This document shows positions 1-9,500 of a stretch of 64,000 nt of DNA, one piece after another. The stretch covers positions 1-64,000 of the forward strand of contig NZ_QHKO01000012.1 in NCBI RefSeq assembly GCF_003260125.1. Direction: 5' to 3'. This DNA is from Lujinxingia litoralis. GTDB taxonomy: Bacteria; Myxococcota_A; Bradymonadia; Bradymonadales; Bradymonadaceae. Numbering within the stretch: position 1 is the first letter of the stretch; each line of letters starts with the position of its first letter. A model generated the notes under the pieces. The model made no database searches. It had not been told where the DNA came from and was given only the letters and a program-made list of their open reading frames with translations. The position numbers were made by a program, and so were the translations under genes.

Positions 1-63
1 CCGGGGCACGGTGTGTTGGTGGCCGAGTGCCTGGCAAGGCGCCCCGGGGCCGCTCGCCAGGGG

Positions 64-1041
64 TTAGCCCTCTTCGTTGATCAGACGCAGGGCCTGACGA
101 GCGGCCATGCGCACCTCGGTGGCGTCGTCTTCGATGGCCACCCGCTGCAGGAGGTTGCGGGCATCATCCAGGCGCACCTCCCCCAGGGTGGTCGCCGCGG
201 CGCGGCGGATCTGGGGGTAGGGATCGTCCAGCGCGTGCATCAACGCGCGGTAGGCGCGATCGTCGTCCACAAAGCCAAACACGTCGACCAGGTAGAGGCG
301 ATCCTCGGCCGGAGCGCTGTGGTCTTCGAGGCGGTTGGCCAGTGTGTGCACGCGTTGCTCGTAGGTGTAGAGGAGCTCCGAGGCGCGCTCTTTGCGGCCC
401 TGCTCCAGGTGGAGCTGCGCCAGCTCGGTGAGCAAAAAGATGTAGTCGGGCTGGCCTTCAAGCGCCTGTTCATAGGTGGCGATCGCCTCCTCGGGGCGAT
501 TCATGTCGGCCAGGGTCCTGGCGAGCACCAGAAGGACCTCGGGGAGCCCGGCGACGCGCTCGCGCAGATTGGTGTAGAGCGTAAGCGCCTGCTGCTGGCG
601 GCCGGTCTCGGTGTAGATCTGTCCCAGGGCAATGGCCGCTGAGACGCTCTCCCCACTGACGGGCTCGGATTCGGCGATGGCCTTGAAGCGATCTTCGGCC
701 TCGACCAGGCGCTCTTGGACAAAGGCCAGCTTGGCCTCCATCAGCGCTTCTTTTTGCTCGGGAGTGCCCCCGGGGAGCTGGCCGGAGGGGCGGGCCGGGG
801 CCGGGGCGTCCGGGTTGGCGCTCGGGGCGTTGCCGTCGGCGGCCCCAGCGTTCGGGGCGCTCGGGGCGCTTGGGTCCGTCGGGGCTTCGGCGGCCTCAGC
901 GGCGCTCGGAGCGGAGTCGCGGGCGGCGCCCCCCATGGTGATGGGCGGGGAGTCGTTGGCGGCGTCGGGCTTATCGCAGGCGCTCAGCAGGCCGGCCAGG
1001 GCCAGCGCCAGGAGGATCGGGGTAGGAGCGTTTGAACCCAT
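64..1041 (-). CDS. TPR/HEAT-repeat lipoprotein
   Basis: This 325-residue protein is probably exported and lipid-anchored: it has a hydrophobic N-terminus ending in a lipobox (LLSAC, Cys about residue 22). A low-complexity Ala/Pro/Ser/Asp linker follows to about residue 90. Residues 95-230 look like tetratricopeptide repeats (for example IALGQIYTETGRQQQALTLY and EEAIATYEQALEGQPDY). The C-terminal 80 residues resemble HEAT repeats (DPYPQIRRAAATTLGEV, DDATEVRMAARQALRLI). Such repeats bind proteins; no catalytic motif is seen. Its ATG overlaps the stop codon of the upstream histidine kinase by one base, so the two are probably translationally coupled. The function is unknown beyond a scaffold role. 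Confidence 0.85.
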   Translation of the reverse strand: MGSNAPTPILLALALAGLLSACDKPDAANDSPPITMGGAARDSAPSAAEAAEAPTDPSAPSAPNAGAADGNAPSANPDAPAPARPSGQLPGGTPEQKEALMEAKLAFVQERLVEAEDRFKAIAESEPVSGESVSAAIALGQIYTETGRQQQALTLYTNLRERVAGLPEVLLVLARTLADMNRPEEAIATYEQALEGQPDYIFLLTELAQLHLEQGRKERASELLYTYEQRVHTLANRLEDHSAPAEDRLYLVDVFGFVDDDRAYRALMHALDDPYPQIRRAAATTLGEVRLDDARNLLQRVAIEDDATEVRMAARQALRLINEEG

Positions 1042-2993
1042 CAGGTCGACTCTTCGGCGGGGGTCAGCGGAAGGCGGATTTCAAAGGTCGTGCCTTGTCC
1101 CGGTGCGCTCTCCACGTCGATGGAGCCACCGTGATCCGAGACGATTTTTTTGACGACCGCCAGGCCCAGCCCGGTGCCGTCGGCTTTGCCCTGGGTGACA
1201 AAGGACTCAAAGAGGTGATCGCGGATCTCGGGCGGGATGCCCGTGCCGGTGTCGCTGAAGCGCCACAGGGTGTGGTCGTCCTGGCGATCCACCGCGATGG
1301 TAAAACGTCCTCCCCGGGGCATGGCGTCGGCGGCGTTGCGGGCCAGGTTCAAAATCGCCCGCTTCATCTTGACCACATCCATGCGCACCTCGCCGCGGTA
1401 CTTCAGGTCGATGACCAGCTCCACGCCGCGATCGCCCAGCTCGGTATCGAGGAGCTCGCGGGTCTCCTGGATGAAGGTGTTCACGAAGATCTTGCGCCAG
1501 AGGATCTTGGAGTCGCCCCGGGCAAATTTGAGGAGCTCCCGGGTCATCTGGTTGAGCTGCTGGATCTGGTGGAGGACCCGCTCGGCAAAATCCTCGCGCT
1601 CGGCGGCATCATCGGTGTCGGCCATCAGCTGCACGTAGCCGGAGATCACCGAGAAGGGGGTCTTAAAGTCGTGGAGGATCCCGGAGATCATCTGACCGAT
1701 GGAGGCCAGGCGATGCTCCTTCTCCTGGGCCTCGCGGTGGCGGCGAGAGGCCACGGTGCCGGCGATCTGGGAGGCGATCAGGGTGATGATCTTGACGTCA
1801 TCCTCGGTAAAGCCCAGGGAGCGGGGCTCATGAGGCAGCACCAGGTTAAAGACCTCCAGGGCGCCGATGCAGGTCTCGTCGTCGAAGAGGGGCACGGCGA
1901 TGATGTTCTCAACGTGCAGCCCGTCGGCTTCGCTGGTCGGACCGGGCAGGTGCTGGCAGGCCTGGCTGTGGCAGACAAAGGGCTGGCCGCGGGCGATGAC
2001 CGCCTGGCCGATGGTGTTCTCGTCGGTGACCGCCCGGGTGTAGAAGTCCCAGGCCCGGGAGTAGTCTTCGCTGCGGTCGATGAGCACGTGCACCCGGTGG
2101 TAGCCCTCCTCGCGCAGGGTCAGGGCGCAGGCCTTGCCGTTGACCAGCTCCAGGGTCTGCTGGGTGATGGTCTGGATCAGGCTCTCCAGATCGCTGTGTT
2201 GGCTGAGCTTGCTCTGGATGTTGTAGAGCAGATCGAGCTCGGCGAACTTGTGCTCCAGGCGCTCCTTGGTGCGCAAAAGCTGCTGATTTTTATCGACCAG
2301 CGAGTGGTAGAGCGCGCTGTTTTCCAGGGCGATCGAGATCTGGCCGCCGATGGCGCTGAGCAGGTTCTCGTCCTCCTCCGAGAAGTTGCCCTGGGTGCTG
2401 TTGAGCACCTGGACCACGGCGATGATCTGGCCATCGGTGTTGCGGATGGGCTGGCAGAGCATGGAGCGGGTCTGGAACCCGGAGCGCGAGTCGATGTCGG
2501 CGTGAAAGCGCGGATCGTTGTAGGCGTCGCGGATGTTGATGCTCTGACCGCTCTGGGCGACCCAGCCGGCGACGCCCTGGCCGGGCTCCAGCACGATCTG
2601 GGTGTTGGAGCCCTGGGCGATCTTGCCATGGAGGCGCCCGGAGGGCTGCTCGACCAGATAGAGGGTGGAGCGCTCGGCGCGCATCAACTCGGTGAGCTGC
2701 TCCAGGGTGATCTCGAGAAACTCGTTGCGATCCAGGGTCGCGCCCAGCGCGCTGCTGATCTGCAAGAGGGAGCTGTAGCGGCGCTGCTGCTGCTGGAGCT
2801 GGCAGCGAAAGGCCAGCAGGAGCTCGACCTTCTGATCGTCGCTGAGCTGGCGCAGGCTCTGATCGGTGAGGCGCCCGGGCTCGCGTAGCATCGGCGGCGA
2901 GTCAGGGGCCGTGGCCGGGATCGCCGCCAGCGCGCCGGTGATCTGGCGTACGCGGCGGGCGCGCAGCGGGGTGTGTAGGGTCTTCTCGGACAT
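1041..2993 (-). CDS. GAF-domain sensor histidine kinase
   Basis: A 650-residue soluble two-component sensor kinase. Domains in order: an N-terminal coiled segment; GAF 1 (about 88-224); GAF 2 (about 250-415); a HisKA segment with the phospho-acceptor His near residue 441 (GILHDFKTPFSVISGY); and a HATPase_c domain with N box (NLARNAADAMP, about 549), G1 (DTGTG, about 581) and G2 (GTGLGL, about 606). No membrane segment is seen, so the input is probably cytosolic through the GAF domains. I chose the ATG at 2993 because the protein then begins MSEKTLHTP; an upstream ATG at 3077 would add 28 residues of poor character. No response regulator lies beside it. It is co-transcribed with the TPR/HEAT lipoprotein. 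Confidence 0.92.
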   Translation of the reverse strand: MSEKTLHTPLRARRVRQITGALAAIPATAPDSPPMLREPGRLTDQSLRQLSDDQKVELLLAFRCQLQQQQRRYSSLLQISSALGATLDRNEFLEITLEQLTELMRAERSTLYLVEQPSGRLHGKIAQGSNTQIVLEPGQGVAGWVAQSGQSINIRDAYNDPRFHADIDSRSGFQTRSMLCQPIRNTDGQIIAVVQVLNSTQGNFSEEDENLLSAIGGQISIALENSALYHSLVDKNQQLLRTKERLEHKFAELDLLYNIQSKLSQHSDLESLIQTITQQTLELVNGKACALTLREEGYHRVHVLIDRSEDYSRAWDFYTRAVTDENTIGQAVIARGQPFVCHSQACQHLPGPTSEADGLHVENIIAVPLFDDETCIGALEVFNLVLPHEPRSLGFTEDDVKIITLIASQIAGTVASRRHREAQEKEHRLASIGQMISGILHDFKTPFSVISGYVQLMADTDDAAEREDFAERVLHQIQQLNQMTRELLKFARGDSKILWRKIFVNTFIQETRELLDTELGDRGVELVIDLKYRGEVRMDVVKMKRAILNLARNAADAMPRGGRFTIAVDRQDDHTLWRFSDTGTGIPPEIRDHLFESFVTQGKADGTGLGLAVVKKIVSDHGGSIDVESAPGQGTTFEIRLPLTPAEEST

Positions 2994-3130
2994 CGCGATC
3001 GCCTGCAGCACAAAAAGAGGGCGGTCAGCGCGGCAGGTCCACAGCGACCGGCCTGAGCATGGACCCGAGCCTAGCACAGCGCTGCGCCCGGTGCATGCTC
3101 AGGCCACAGGGCGCGGGGCGCCCGGCGCAT

Positions 3131-3173
3131 AAAAAAACCGCCACCCCGAGTTGAGATCGGAGCGGCGGTTTTA
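3131..3173 (-). terminator. Rho-independent terminator of rpmB
   Basis: Read on the minus strand, a hairpin with arms AAAACCGCC and GGCGGTTTT is followed by a run of T. It lies about 45 bp past the rpmB stop and before the histidine kinase gene. Confidence 0.8.
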
Positions 3174-3219
3174 CTAGGAGCGCTGCAAAGAGGCCCCGGC
3201 TCGGTCAAACGACTGAGCT

Positions 3220-3462
3220 TCAGGCGACCACGTCTTTGAGCGTGAGGCCTTCGGACTTCAGGAAGGACAGCAGGCCCTTCTTGGTCACGCTGCGCAGGGC
3301 GCGGGCCGAGAGGCGCACGCGGACCCAGCGATCTTCTTCGGGGATGTAGATGCGCTTGTTCTGCAGGTTGGGCAGCTGGCGCATTTTGGTCTTGTTGTTG
3401 GCGTGCGAGACGCGGTTACCAACAAGCGGCTTCTTACCGGTGAGTTTGCATTTGCGAGCCAT
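3220..3462 (-). CDS. rpmB: 50S ribosomal protein L28
   Basis: An 80-residue protein with the L28 hallmarks: N-terminal MARKCKLTGKKPLVGN, SHANNKTKM and a C-terminal LSARALRSVTKKG motif. It is a basic component of the large ribosomal subunit. The length matches the family, and an AGGAG ribosome-binding site lies 6 bp before the ATG. Only two cysteine-poor halves are present, so this is the zinc-independent form. It stands alone with its own terminator; rpmG, often adjacent, is absent here. Confidence 0.96.
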   Translation of the reverse strand: MARKCKLTGKKPLVGNRVSHANNKTKMRQLPNLQNKRIYIPEEDRWVRVRLSARALRSVTKKGLLSFLKSEGLTLKDVVA

Positions 3463-3770
3463 GGGATTCTCCTATCATTCAACGGTCAGACGCGACGTCG
3501 TGTCGTGACTTGAGTTTGACGTACCTATTTGGCCGGCACGCCCGGCAAGGGGGCGCGCTTCGGAGGCGGGAGACTGGCAGCGAGGTGGACCGATGTCAAG
3601 CCGATCGTCCAAAAAGGGGGGTAAACCCCACTGCGATCGCGCTTTTAGCGGCCTTTGGGCGCGCGGGCGCGCCTTGAAATGGTGGGGGGGCTCTTGTAGA
3701 TTGCGGACGACCCAATCGCGGGCGGTGTGGCTTGAAATGCTCGCGAAACATCGACCTCCGGAGGCAATCG
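3463..3770. other. Divergent intergenic region, rpmB / FHA gene
   Basis: About 308 bp between two divergent genes must hold both promoters. I found no convincing -35/-10 pair, repeat or small gene. The only clear site is the CCGGAGG ribosome-binding site at 3757-3763 for the FHA gene. Confidence 0.5.
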
Positions 3771-5045
3771 GTGAGCGACGGAAAGTTGTCGTCGAAGTTG
3801 CAAGACGAACAGGCGCAGACGGCACAGGGCGAGGGCGCAGAAGGGCTCTCGTTTCGGCTTGGCGGGCGGATTCGCGCGCCGCGCTCCAGTGGCCTGGATC
3901 TGCCGGCCTATCAACCCGAAGAGGATGAGGCGGTGGCCGCCGTCGCCAAGCGCTTTCGCAGCGGCCCGGGCTTTGGCGGGGCGGCGCTTAAAAACGCGCC
4001 CACGCTCGATGGCGATGATGCCGGGGCGGGCGACGTCGACGCTGGATTCTTACTGGATGCGCTGGAGGCCACCGCTGAGCCGGTGACGCTGGCGCCGCTG
4101 GAGGATCTGGGGGAGGTGTCGATCACCGGGCGCGATCTCAGCCAGAGCAGCGAGAATCTTCCCCTGGTCGAGGTGGAGCCGCTGGAGGAGAGCCGCCGGC
4201 CGGCGGTCTGCCCCTCCTGCCATGCGGAGAACCCGGCCTCGATGAAGTTCTGCGTGGAGTGTGGCGGGGCGCTGGCGGCTCCGCAGAAGGCGGGGGGCCA
4301 AAAGGTGAGTCTGCGCAGCCGGGTGGGCTCCGCACTGGTGGAGAAGCGCCGGGAGCCGCCGCCTGCCTCGGAGGCCGCGCGCCAGAAGAATCCCTGGCCG
4401 ATCCAGTTGATCTCGATCAACGAGGATGGCAGCGACGGCACCGCGATCGCCCTGGAGTTTCTGGAGACCACGGTGGGGCGCGAGGGCGATCAGCGTTTTC
4501 CCACCGACGGCTTCTTAAGTCCGCGGCACGCCCGCTTTCACGTACTCGATGGCCAGCTCTTCATCGAAGATCTCTACAGCCTCAACGGCACCTTCATTAA
4601 GCTGCGGGACGAGACTCGGCTCACCGCCGGCGACACGATCTTGATGGGGCGCCAGGTGCTGCGCTTTGAGCGCTTCGAGCAGTCGATCACGCCCAAAACC
4701 AAGAGCAGTGACGGCACACGCTACATGGGGAGCCCGGCGCCCGGGGGCACGTTTAAGATCCTGCAGATCGGCATCGGCGGGATCATCCAGAACGTGTACT
4801 GCCTGCCCGAAGCCGGCGCCGTGCTCGGTCGGGAGAAGGGCGACATTGTGTTCCCGCACGACAAGTTCATGAGCGGGCGCCACGCCCAGATTTACGCCGG
4901 CGATGACAACCAGTGCTACCTGGTCGATCTGAACTCGTCGAACGGCACCTGGATCAAGATCTGGGAGAAGACCGCGCTGAAGCATCGCGACTATATTTTT
5001 ATGGGGCAGCAACTCTTTCGCGTGCATCAGGAGCAGCAGGGCTAA
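3771..5045 (+). CDS. Zinc-ribbon protein with two FHA domains
   Basis: A 424-residue cytosolic protein predicted to bind phospho-threonine peptides. Order: a disordered acidic N-terminus (1-140); a CxxC...CxxC zinc ribbon (Cys near 147, 150, 161, 164; CPSCHAENPASMKFCVECGG); FHA 1 (about 210-305, with GR...SPRHARF and SLNGTF); and FHA 2 (about 328-420, with LGREKGD, SGRHAQI and SSNGTW). The start is GTG at 3771, 7 bp after CCGGAGG; an ATG at 3732 has no such site. FHA domains read the marks made by Ser/Thr kinases, two of which are encoded at 11.6 and 35.2 kb. A strong terminator follows. Confidence 0.88.
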   Translation: MSDGKLSSKLQDEQAQTAQGEGAEGLSFRLGGRIRAPRSSGLDLPAYQPEEDEAVAAVAKRFRSGPGFGGAALKNAPTLDGDDAGAGDVDAGFLLDALEATAEPVTLAPLEDLGEVSITGRDLSQSSENLPLVEVEPLEESRRPAVCPSCHAENPASMKFCVECGGALAAPQKAGGQKVSLRSRVGSALVEKRREPPPASEAARQKNPWPIQLISINEDGSDGTAIALEFLETTVGREGDQRFPTDGFLSPRHARFHVLDGQLFIEDLYSLNGTFIKLRDETRLTAGDTILMGRQVLRFERFEQSITPKTKSSDGTRYMGSPAPGGTFKILQIGIGGIIQNVYCLPEAGAVLGREKGDIVFPHDKFMSGRHAQIYAGDDNQCYLVDLNSSNGTWIKIWEKTALKHRDYIFMGQQLFRVHQEQQG

Positions 5046-5075
5046 GGAGCTCCTTGCCACGCTAAGTCCGCACAG

Positions 5076-5106
5076 GCCCTCCGGTAAAAGCCGGAGGGCT
5101 TTTTTT
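5076..5106 (+). terminator. Rho-independent terminator after the FHA gene
   Basis: A hairpin GCCCTCCGG-taaaag-CCGGAGGGC followed by seven T, 30 bp past the stop codon of the FHA gene. Confidence 0.92.
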
Positions 5107-5284
5107 GCGCGGCGTCCGGGGGTTCATTCCCATGGGGTATCTGTGGTTGACATCATCGGGGCCTCATGGCACATCAACGCGCGGTGTGGATAACCTGCCG
5201 TGGAAGTTAAGGATTTTACACTTCGATAAGAATGTGTGCGCTATTCTTAATGACCCTTTGAACTGCATACGAACGAGTAGTGGA

Positions 5285-5569
5285 ATGACGAAGTCGGAAC
5301 TCATTGAGCTGGTCTCGCAACGTATCGATGTCCCCAAAAATCACGCCGAAGAGATTGTGAACGCGGTGTTCGACGCGATGAGCGACGCGCTGATGGAGGA
5401 TGAGCGCATCGAAGTGCGGGGCTTTGGCAGCTTCTCCATCCGCAAGTACCGCGCCCGCAAGGGACGCAACCCGCGTACCGGAGATGAGGTGCAGGTGGCG
5501 GCCAAGAAGTCGGTTCATTTCAAGGTGGGAAAAGAGCTGCGTGAGCGTGTCGATACGCTGGAGGCCTGA
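5285..5569 (+). CDS. ihfB: Integration host factor beta-type subunit
   Basis: A 94-residue DNA-bending protein. The sequence opens MTKSELIEL and carries the IHF/HU arm signature RGFGSFSIR...GRNPRTGD and the ending HFKVGKELRERV; length and ends match E. coli IHF-beta closely. The ATG at 5285 is chosen for that match. An in-frame opening further upstream (5105) would add 60 residues unlike any HU/IHF, so I reject it. The ribosome-binding site is weak (GAGTAGTGGA). An HU-like relative lies at 20.4 kb. The gene is convergent with queE, and the two share a bidirectional terminator. Confidence 0.93.
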   Translation: MTKSELIELVSQRIDVPKNHAEEIVNAVFDAMSDALMEDERIEVRGFGSFSIRKYRARKGRNPRTGDEVQVAAKKSVHFKVGKELRERVDTLEA

Positions 5570-5612
5570 GGGGCGTTGCAGACGTGAGTGGAGAGGGGTT
5601 CGGGGGAACCCC

Positions 5613-5657
5613 AAACACAAGAGCCGACCGCGCGTAACGCGGTCGGCTCTTGTGTTT
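5613..5657. terminator. Bidirectional terminator ihfB / queE
   Basis: A perfect 20-bp inverted repeat with the arm AAACACAAGAGCCGACCGCG and the loop CGTAA. It ends in a T-rich arm on both strands and sits between convergent genes. Confidence 0.88.
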
Positions 5658-5686
5658 GGAGAGGCCTACGGGGATGAGCGCCGGGC

Positions 5687-6388
5687 CTACTCCACGTCGA
5701 GGAATTTATGGATCTGGAGTCCCAGGCGGATCTGCTGGCCGCTCTCCAGGATCCAGTTGGCCAGCTCGTGGCTGTTGAGCTCGCCATGGACTGGCGAGAA
5801 GATCACGTGGGCGTGGTTCAGGACGTCGTGCTCTTCGAGGGTGGCGATCGCCCAGTCGAAGTCGGCGCGATCCTGGAGCACGATCTTCACCTCATCGCTG
5901 GCCTTAAGATGGGCGATGTTGGCGTAGAGGTTTTTGTCGACCTCGCCACTGCCCGGAGCCTTGAGATCCATGATCACATGCACCCGCGGGTCGATGGGGG
6001 AGATGTCCAGCGAGCCGGAGGTCTCAATGAGCACGGTGTAGCCCAGGTCGCAGAGCCGGGTCATCAGCGTGTGGACCGGGCGCTGGAGCAGGGGCTCACC
6101 ACCGGTGATCTCGACGACCTTGCAGCCGATCTCATCGAGGCGAGCGATGATCGCGTCGATTTCGGTGCGCTCACCACCTTTGAAGGAGTAGGTGGTATCG
6201 CACCAGGTGCAACGCAGGTTGCAGCGGGAGAGGCGCACGAAGGTGCAGGGCAGGCCGGCAAAGCTGGATTCGCCCTGGATGCTAAAGAAGATCTCGGTCA
6301 GGCGCAGCCAGCTGCGCTCTTCGCGTTCGGGGCGGCCGCGTTCGATCGCGTGATCGGCGGCGCGCTCGGCGGGCGTGGTGGAAGCCAT
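5687..6388 (-). CDS. queE: 7-carboxy-7-deazaguanine synthase, radical SAM
   Basis: This 233-residue radical-SAM enzyme converts 6-carboxytetrahydropterin to 7-carboxy-7-deazaguanine on the route to queuosine. The iron-sulfur motif CxxxCxxC is present (RCNLRCTWCDTTYSF, Cys 56, 60, 63). It is preceded by the QueE opening EIFFSIQGESSFAGLPCTFVR (approximately 32-52) and followed by EITGGEPLLQ, the SAM-binding GGE motif. The N-terminal 25 residues are charged and variable. Other queuosine genes are not nearby. It lies downstream of the cysteine-repeat lipoprotein on the same strand with 137 bp between them, so read-through is possible but a shared function is not implied. Confidence 0.93.
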   Translation of the reverse strand: MASTTPAERAADHAIERGRPEREERSWLRLTEIFFSIQGESSFAGLPCTFVRLSRCNLRCTWCDTTYSFKGGERTEIDAIIARLDEIGCKVVEITGGEPLLQRPVHTLMTRLCDLGYTVLIETSGSLDISPIDPRVHVIMDLKAPGSGEVDKNLYANIAHLKASDEVKIVLQDRADFDWAIATLEEHDVLNHAHVIFSPVHGELNSHELANWILESGQQIRLGLQIHKFLDVE

Positions 6389-6525
6389 GAGAGGTACCTA
6401 TGGAGACAGACGTGAGGGAGCTAGCCACCGTCTGTGGTGGCCAGGGCCTGGTAAACGCGATGCAGCGCAGGCGATCTTCCTCATACGTGCAATGAGGCGG
6501 GGGGAGACCCGGCCGACGGCCGGGC

Positions 6526-9500
6526 TCAGGAGCACTGACCCATAATACAGGCCCGGCCCTCGGTGCAATCGCTGTCGGTGGAGCAGGAGCCGGGAAGGAC
6601 GCATTGCTGATTCTGGCAGACTTCGGGGAAGGAGCAATCCTGGTCGGCGTCGCACTCGGTCCCGCCCAGGCATACCCCGCTGATGCAGAGCTCATTGGCG
6701 GCGCAGTCGGCGTTGATGCGGCAGCTGGGAGCCGGGCTGGTGTCTTCGCACACCCCGAAGTTGCATTCGGTGCCCTGTGCGCAGTCGGTGTCGCGATCGC
6801 ATTGCGCCGGAGGGAAGCTGAAGCAGGCCCCGGCGTAGCAGACCTGGCCCGTGGGGCACTGACTGTCGGCGGTGCAGCCCCCGGGGTTGTCGCAGACGAA
6901 GTTGATGCAGCTGGTCGGGCTGGGGCAGTCGGCATCGGAGCTGCAGGCCGGCTCCTGCACGCAGCGCTCGGCGACGCAGATCAGGCCGCTGGAGCACTCC
7001 TGGTCGCTCTGGCACCGGGTGGGCTGGCAGTAGCCGGCGTCGCAGCGCTGGTTGTCGGGGCAGTCGGCATCCGCTGAGCAGTTGGCGCTGACGCGGCAGA
7101 TCCCGTCCTGGCAGGACGTCCCGGAGGGGCAGTCCACGTCGGCCTGGCAGCTGCGCACCAGACGGCAGGTGTCGCCGATGCACGTCTGACCCTGGGGGCA
7201 GTCGTTGCTGGAGGAGCAGGAGGTCGGCTCGATGCAACGACCGCTGAGGGTGTCGCAGCTGCGGCCGTCGGGGCATTCGGCGTCGGTGCGGCAGGGGGGC
7301 GCGGTGCGGCACTCCCCGGCGACACATTCCTGGCCGGGACCGCAGTCGGCGTGGATGGAGCACTCCGGGGGGAGATCGACGCAGACGCCCTGCTCACACT
7401 GCTGGTTGGGCGCGCACTGGTTGTCGTTGGAGCACTCGGAGATCAGCGGGCGGCAGTTGCCGCCGCGGCACTCAAAGCCCCCGGGGCAGTCGATATCGTC
7501 GGTGCACTGGGGCGCTGTCGGCACGCAGGCGCCGTTGTCGCAGACTCGCCCCGGGCCGCAGTCGCCATCGGCGGCGCACTGCGCCGCGACACAGGTTTCA
7601 TCGATGCACCGGGCATCCGTGGGGCACTGATCGTCACGCACGCATTCGCGCACCTGCTGGCACTGGTAGTTGAGGCAGCGCTCGGTGGCCGCGCAGTCGC
7701 GGTCATTGGTGCATTCGGGGCGCGGCGCGCAGATGCCGAATTCGCAGATCTCCGAGGGGCGGCAGTCGCTGTCGCCGCTGCACTGGGGCGGAGGCAGCGG
7801 CAGGCAGACGCCGGCCACGCAGCTGGCACCGGGGAAGCAGTCGCCGTCGGACTGGCAGCCGCTCGGGTCGACGCAGACGTTGTTGATGCACTGCAGGTTG
7901 GGCAGCGGGCAGTCCTGATCGCCGGTGCAGGCCAGGGGCGGGATGCAGCGCTGGGCAACGCACTGCCAGGCCGGCGGGCATTGAGCTTCATTCTGGCAGC
8001 GGCTGGCCACGCAATTGCCCAGGTCGCAACGCTCACCGGTTTCACAGTCGTTATCCGCGCTGCACTCGGGGCGCGGCTGGCAGAAGAAGCCGTTGCAGAT
8101 GGTGCCGCCGGGGCATTCGCTGTCGACGGTGCACTGACGGATGTCCACGCAGCGATCGTCGAGGCAGGTGAACCCGTCGGGGCAGTCGTTGGCGCTGGAG
8201 CACTCCACCGCCGGCTGGCATTGACGCGTCAGCGCTTCACATTCCTGACCCGGGGGGCAGTCGGCGTCGCGACGGCACTGCTCCGGCGTGGTGCAGAAGT
8301 TGTTCTCGCAGATCTCGTCCACGCGGCAGTCGGCATCGGACTGGCAATCGCCCTGGGGCAAACACTGACCGTTCTGGCAGAACTCATCGGCGCGGCAGTC
8401 GGCATCGGAGTGGCATTGATTCGGGTTGATGCAGGCGCCCTGCTCACAGATCTCGCCAGGGGCGCACTCATCATCGACGGTGCAGGCGTCGACGGGCACG
8501 CAGTCGCCACGTTCGCAGACGTGGCCCGGCGAACAGGTGACCGCCTGGCAGGGGTCGGTGAACTCACAGCGGAAGTCGATGCATTGCTCGTCGCGGCGGC
8601 AGTCGGTATCGGCGCGGCAATCCCCGATGAAGTAGCAGTCGCCGCTCAGGCAGATCTCGGCCTGGCCGCAGTCGCTGTCCACCTGACAGCCCTGGGTGGT
8701 GACACATTGGCCGGCGCGGCAGATCTCGGTGGGCAGGCAGTCCTGATCGCTCTGGCACTGGGGACCACCGAAGCATTGCCCGTCGATGCAGCTCTGTCCC
8801 AGTCCGCAGTCAAAGTCGTCGATGCACTCCGGGGGGCGCGGCAGGCACTGGCCGTTGGTGCAGACCTCGCCGGCGGCGCAGTCGCGGTTGATCTGGCACT
8901 GATCCTGGGTGGGCTGGCAGATGCCCTCCTGGCAGGACTGGCCCTGCGGGCACTGATCATCGAACTGGCAGGATGTGAACACGCAGGAGCCTGCGATGCA
9001 CTGGCCTCCCGGGCCACATTGGGCGTCGCGCTCGCACTGGGGCGCGACACACTGGGCATCCTGGCAGACCTGTCCAAAGGCGCATTCGTCGTCGCGAAGG
9101 CACTCGCCATCGAAGACGCAGAAGCGATCGAGGCAGGCGAAATGCTCCGGGCATTGGTCGTCGTTCTGGCATTCGCCGTCGATGGGTACGCACATCTGAT
9201 CGAGGCAGATGGCCTCTGAGCCACAGTCGTCATCGAAGAAGCATTCCGGGGGGAGCACCTGGCAGATGCCGTCGAGGCAGCTGGCCTGACCGGGGCAGTC
9301 TTCGTCAATGAAGCACTCCTGGGCCGGGACGCAGACGTTGGCTTCGCAGCGCCCGTCGGCCGGGCAGTCGTTGTCGTTGAAGCACTCCAGCTGGGGGTGG
9401 ACGCAGATCTGATCCATGCAGAACTGGTCGCCTTCGCAATCCTCGTCGGACTGGCATGCGGGGACATCCTCGCACTGACAGGTGTCGCTGCAGCTCAGCT

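Noticed and set aside
1..63. Partial gene at the left window edge
   Set aside because: The 63 bp before the TPR/HEAT gene show no convincing coding frame or stop signal of a neighbour.
5108..5284. Promoter of ihfB at the TTGACA near 5146
   Set aside because: No acceptable -10 box occurs 16-18 bp downstream, so I do not list it.
7351..9219. A 622-codon open frame on the plus strand opposite the 48-repeat lipoprotein
   Set aside because: It is a by-product of the GC-rich, repetitive codon pattern of the true gene: its translation is a monotonous Ala/Val/Gly/Leu series without any domain, and it has no ribosome-binding site. The minus-strand reading has a signal peptide and regular cysteine repeats.
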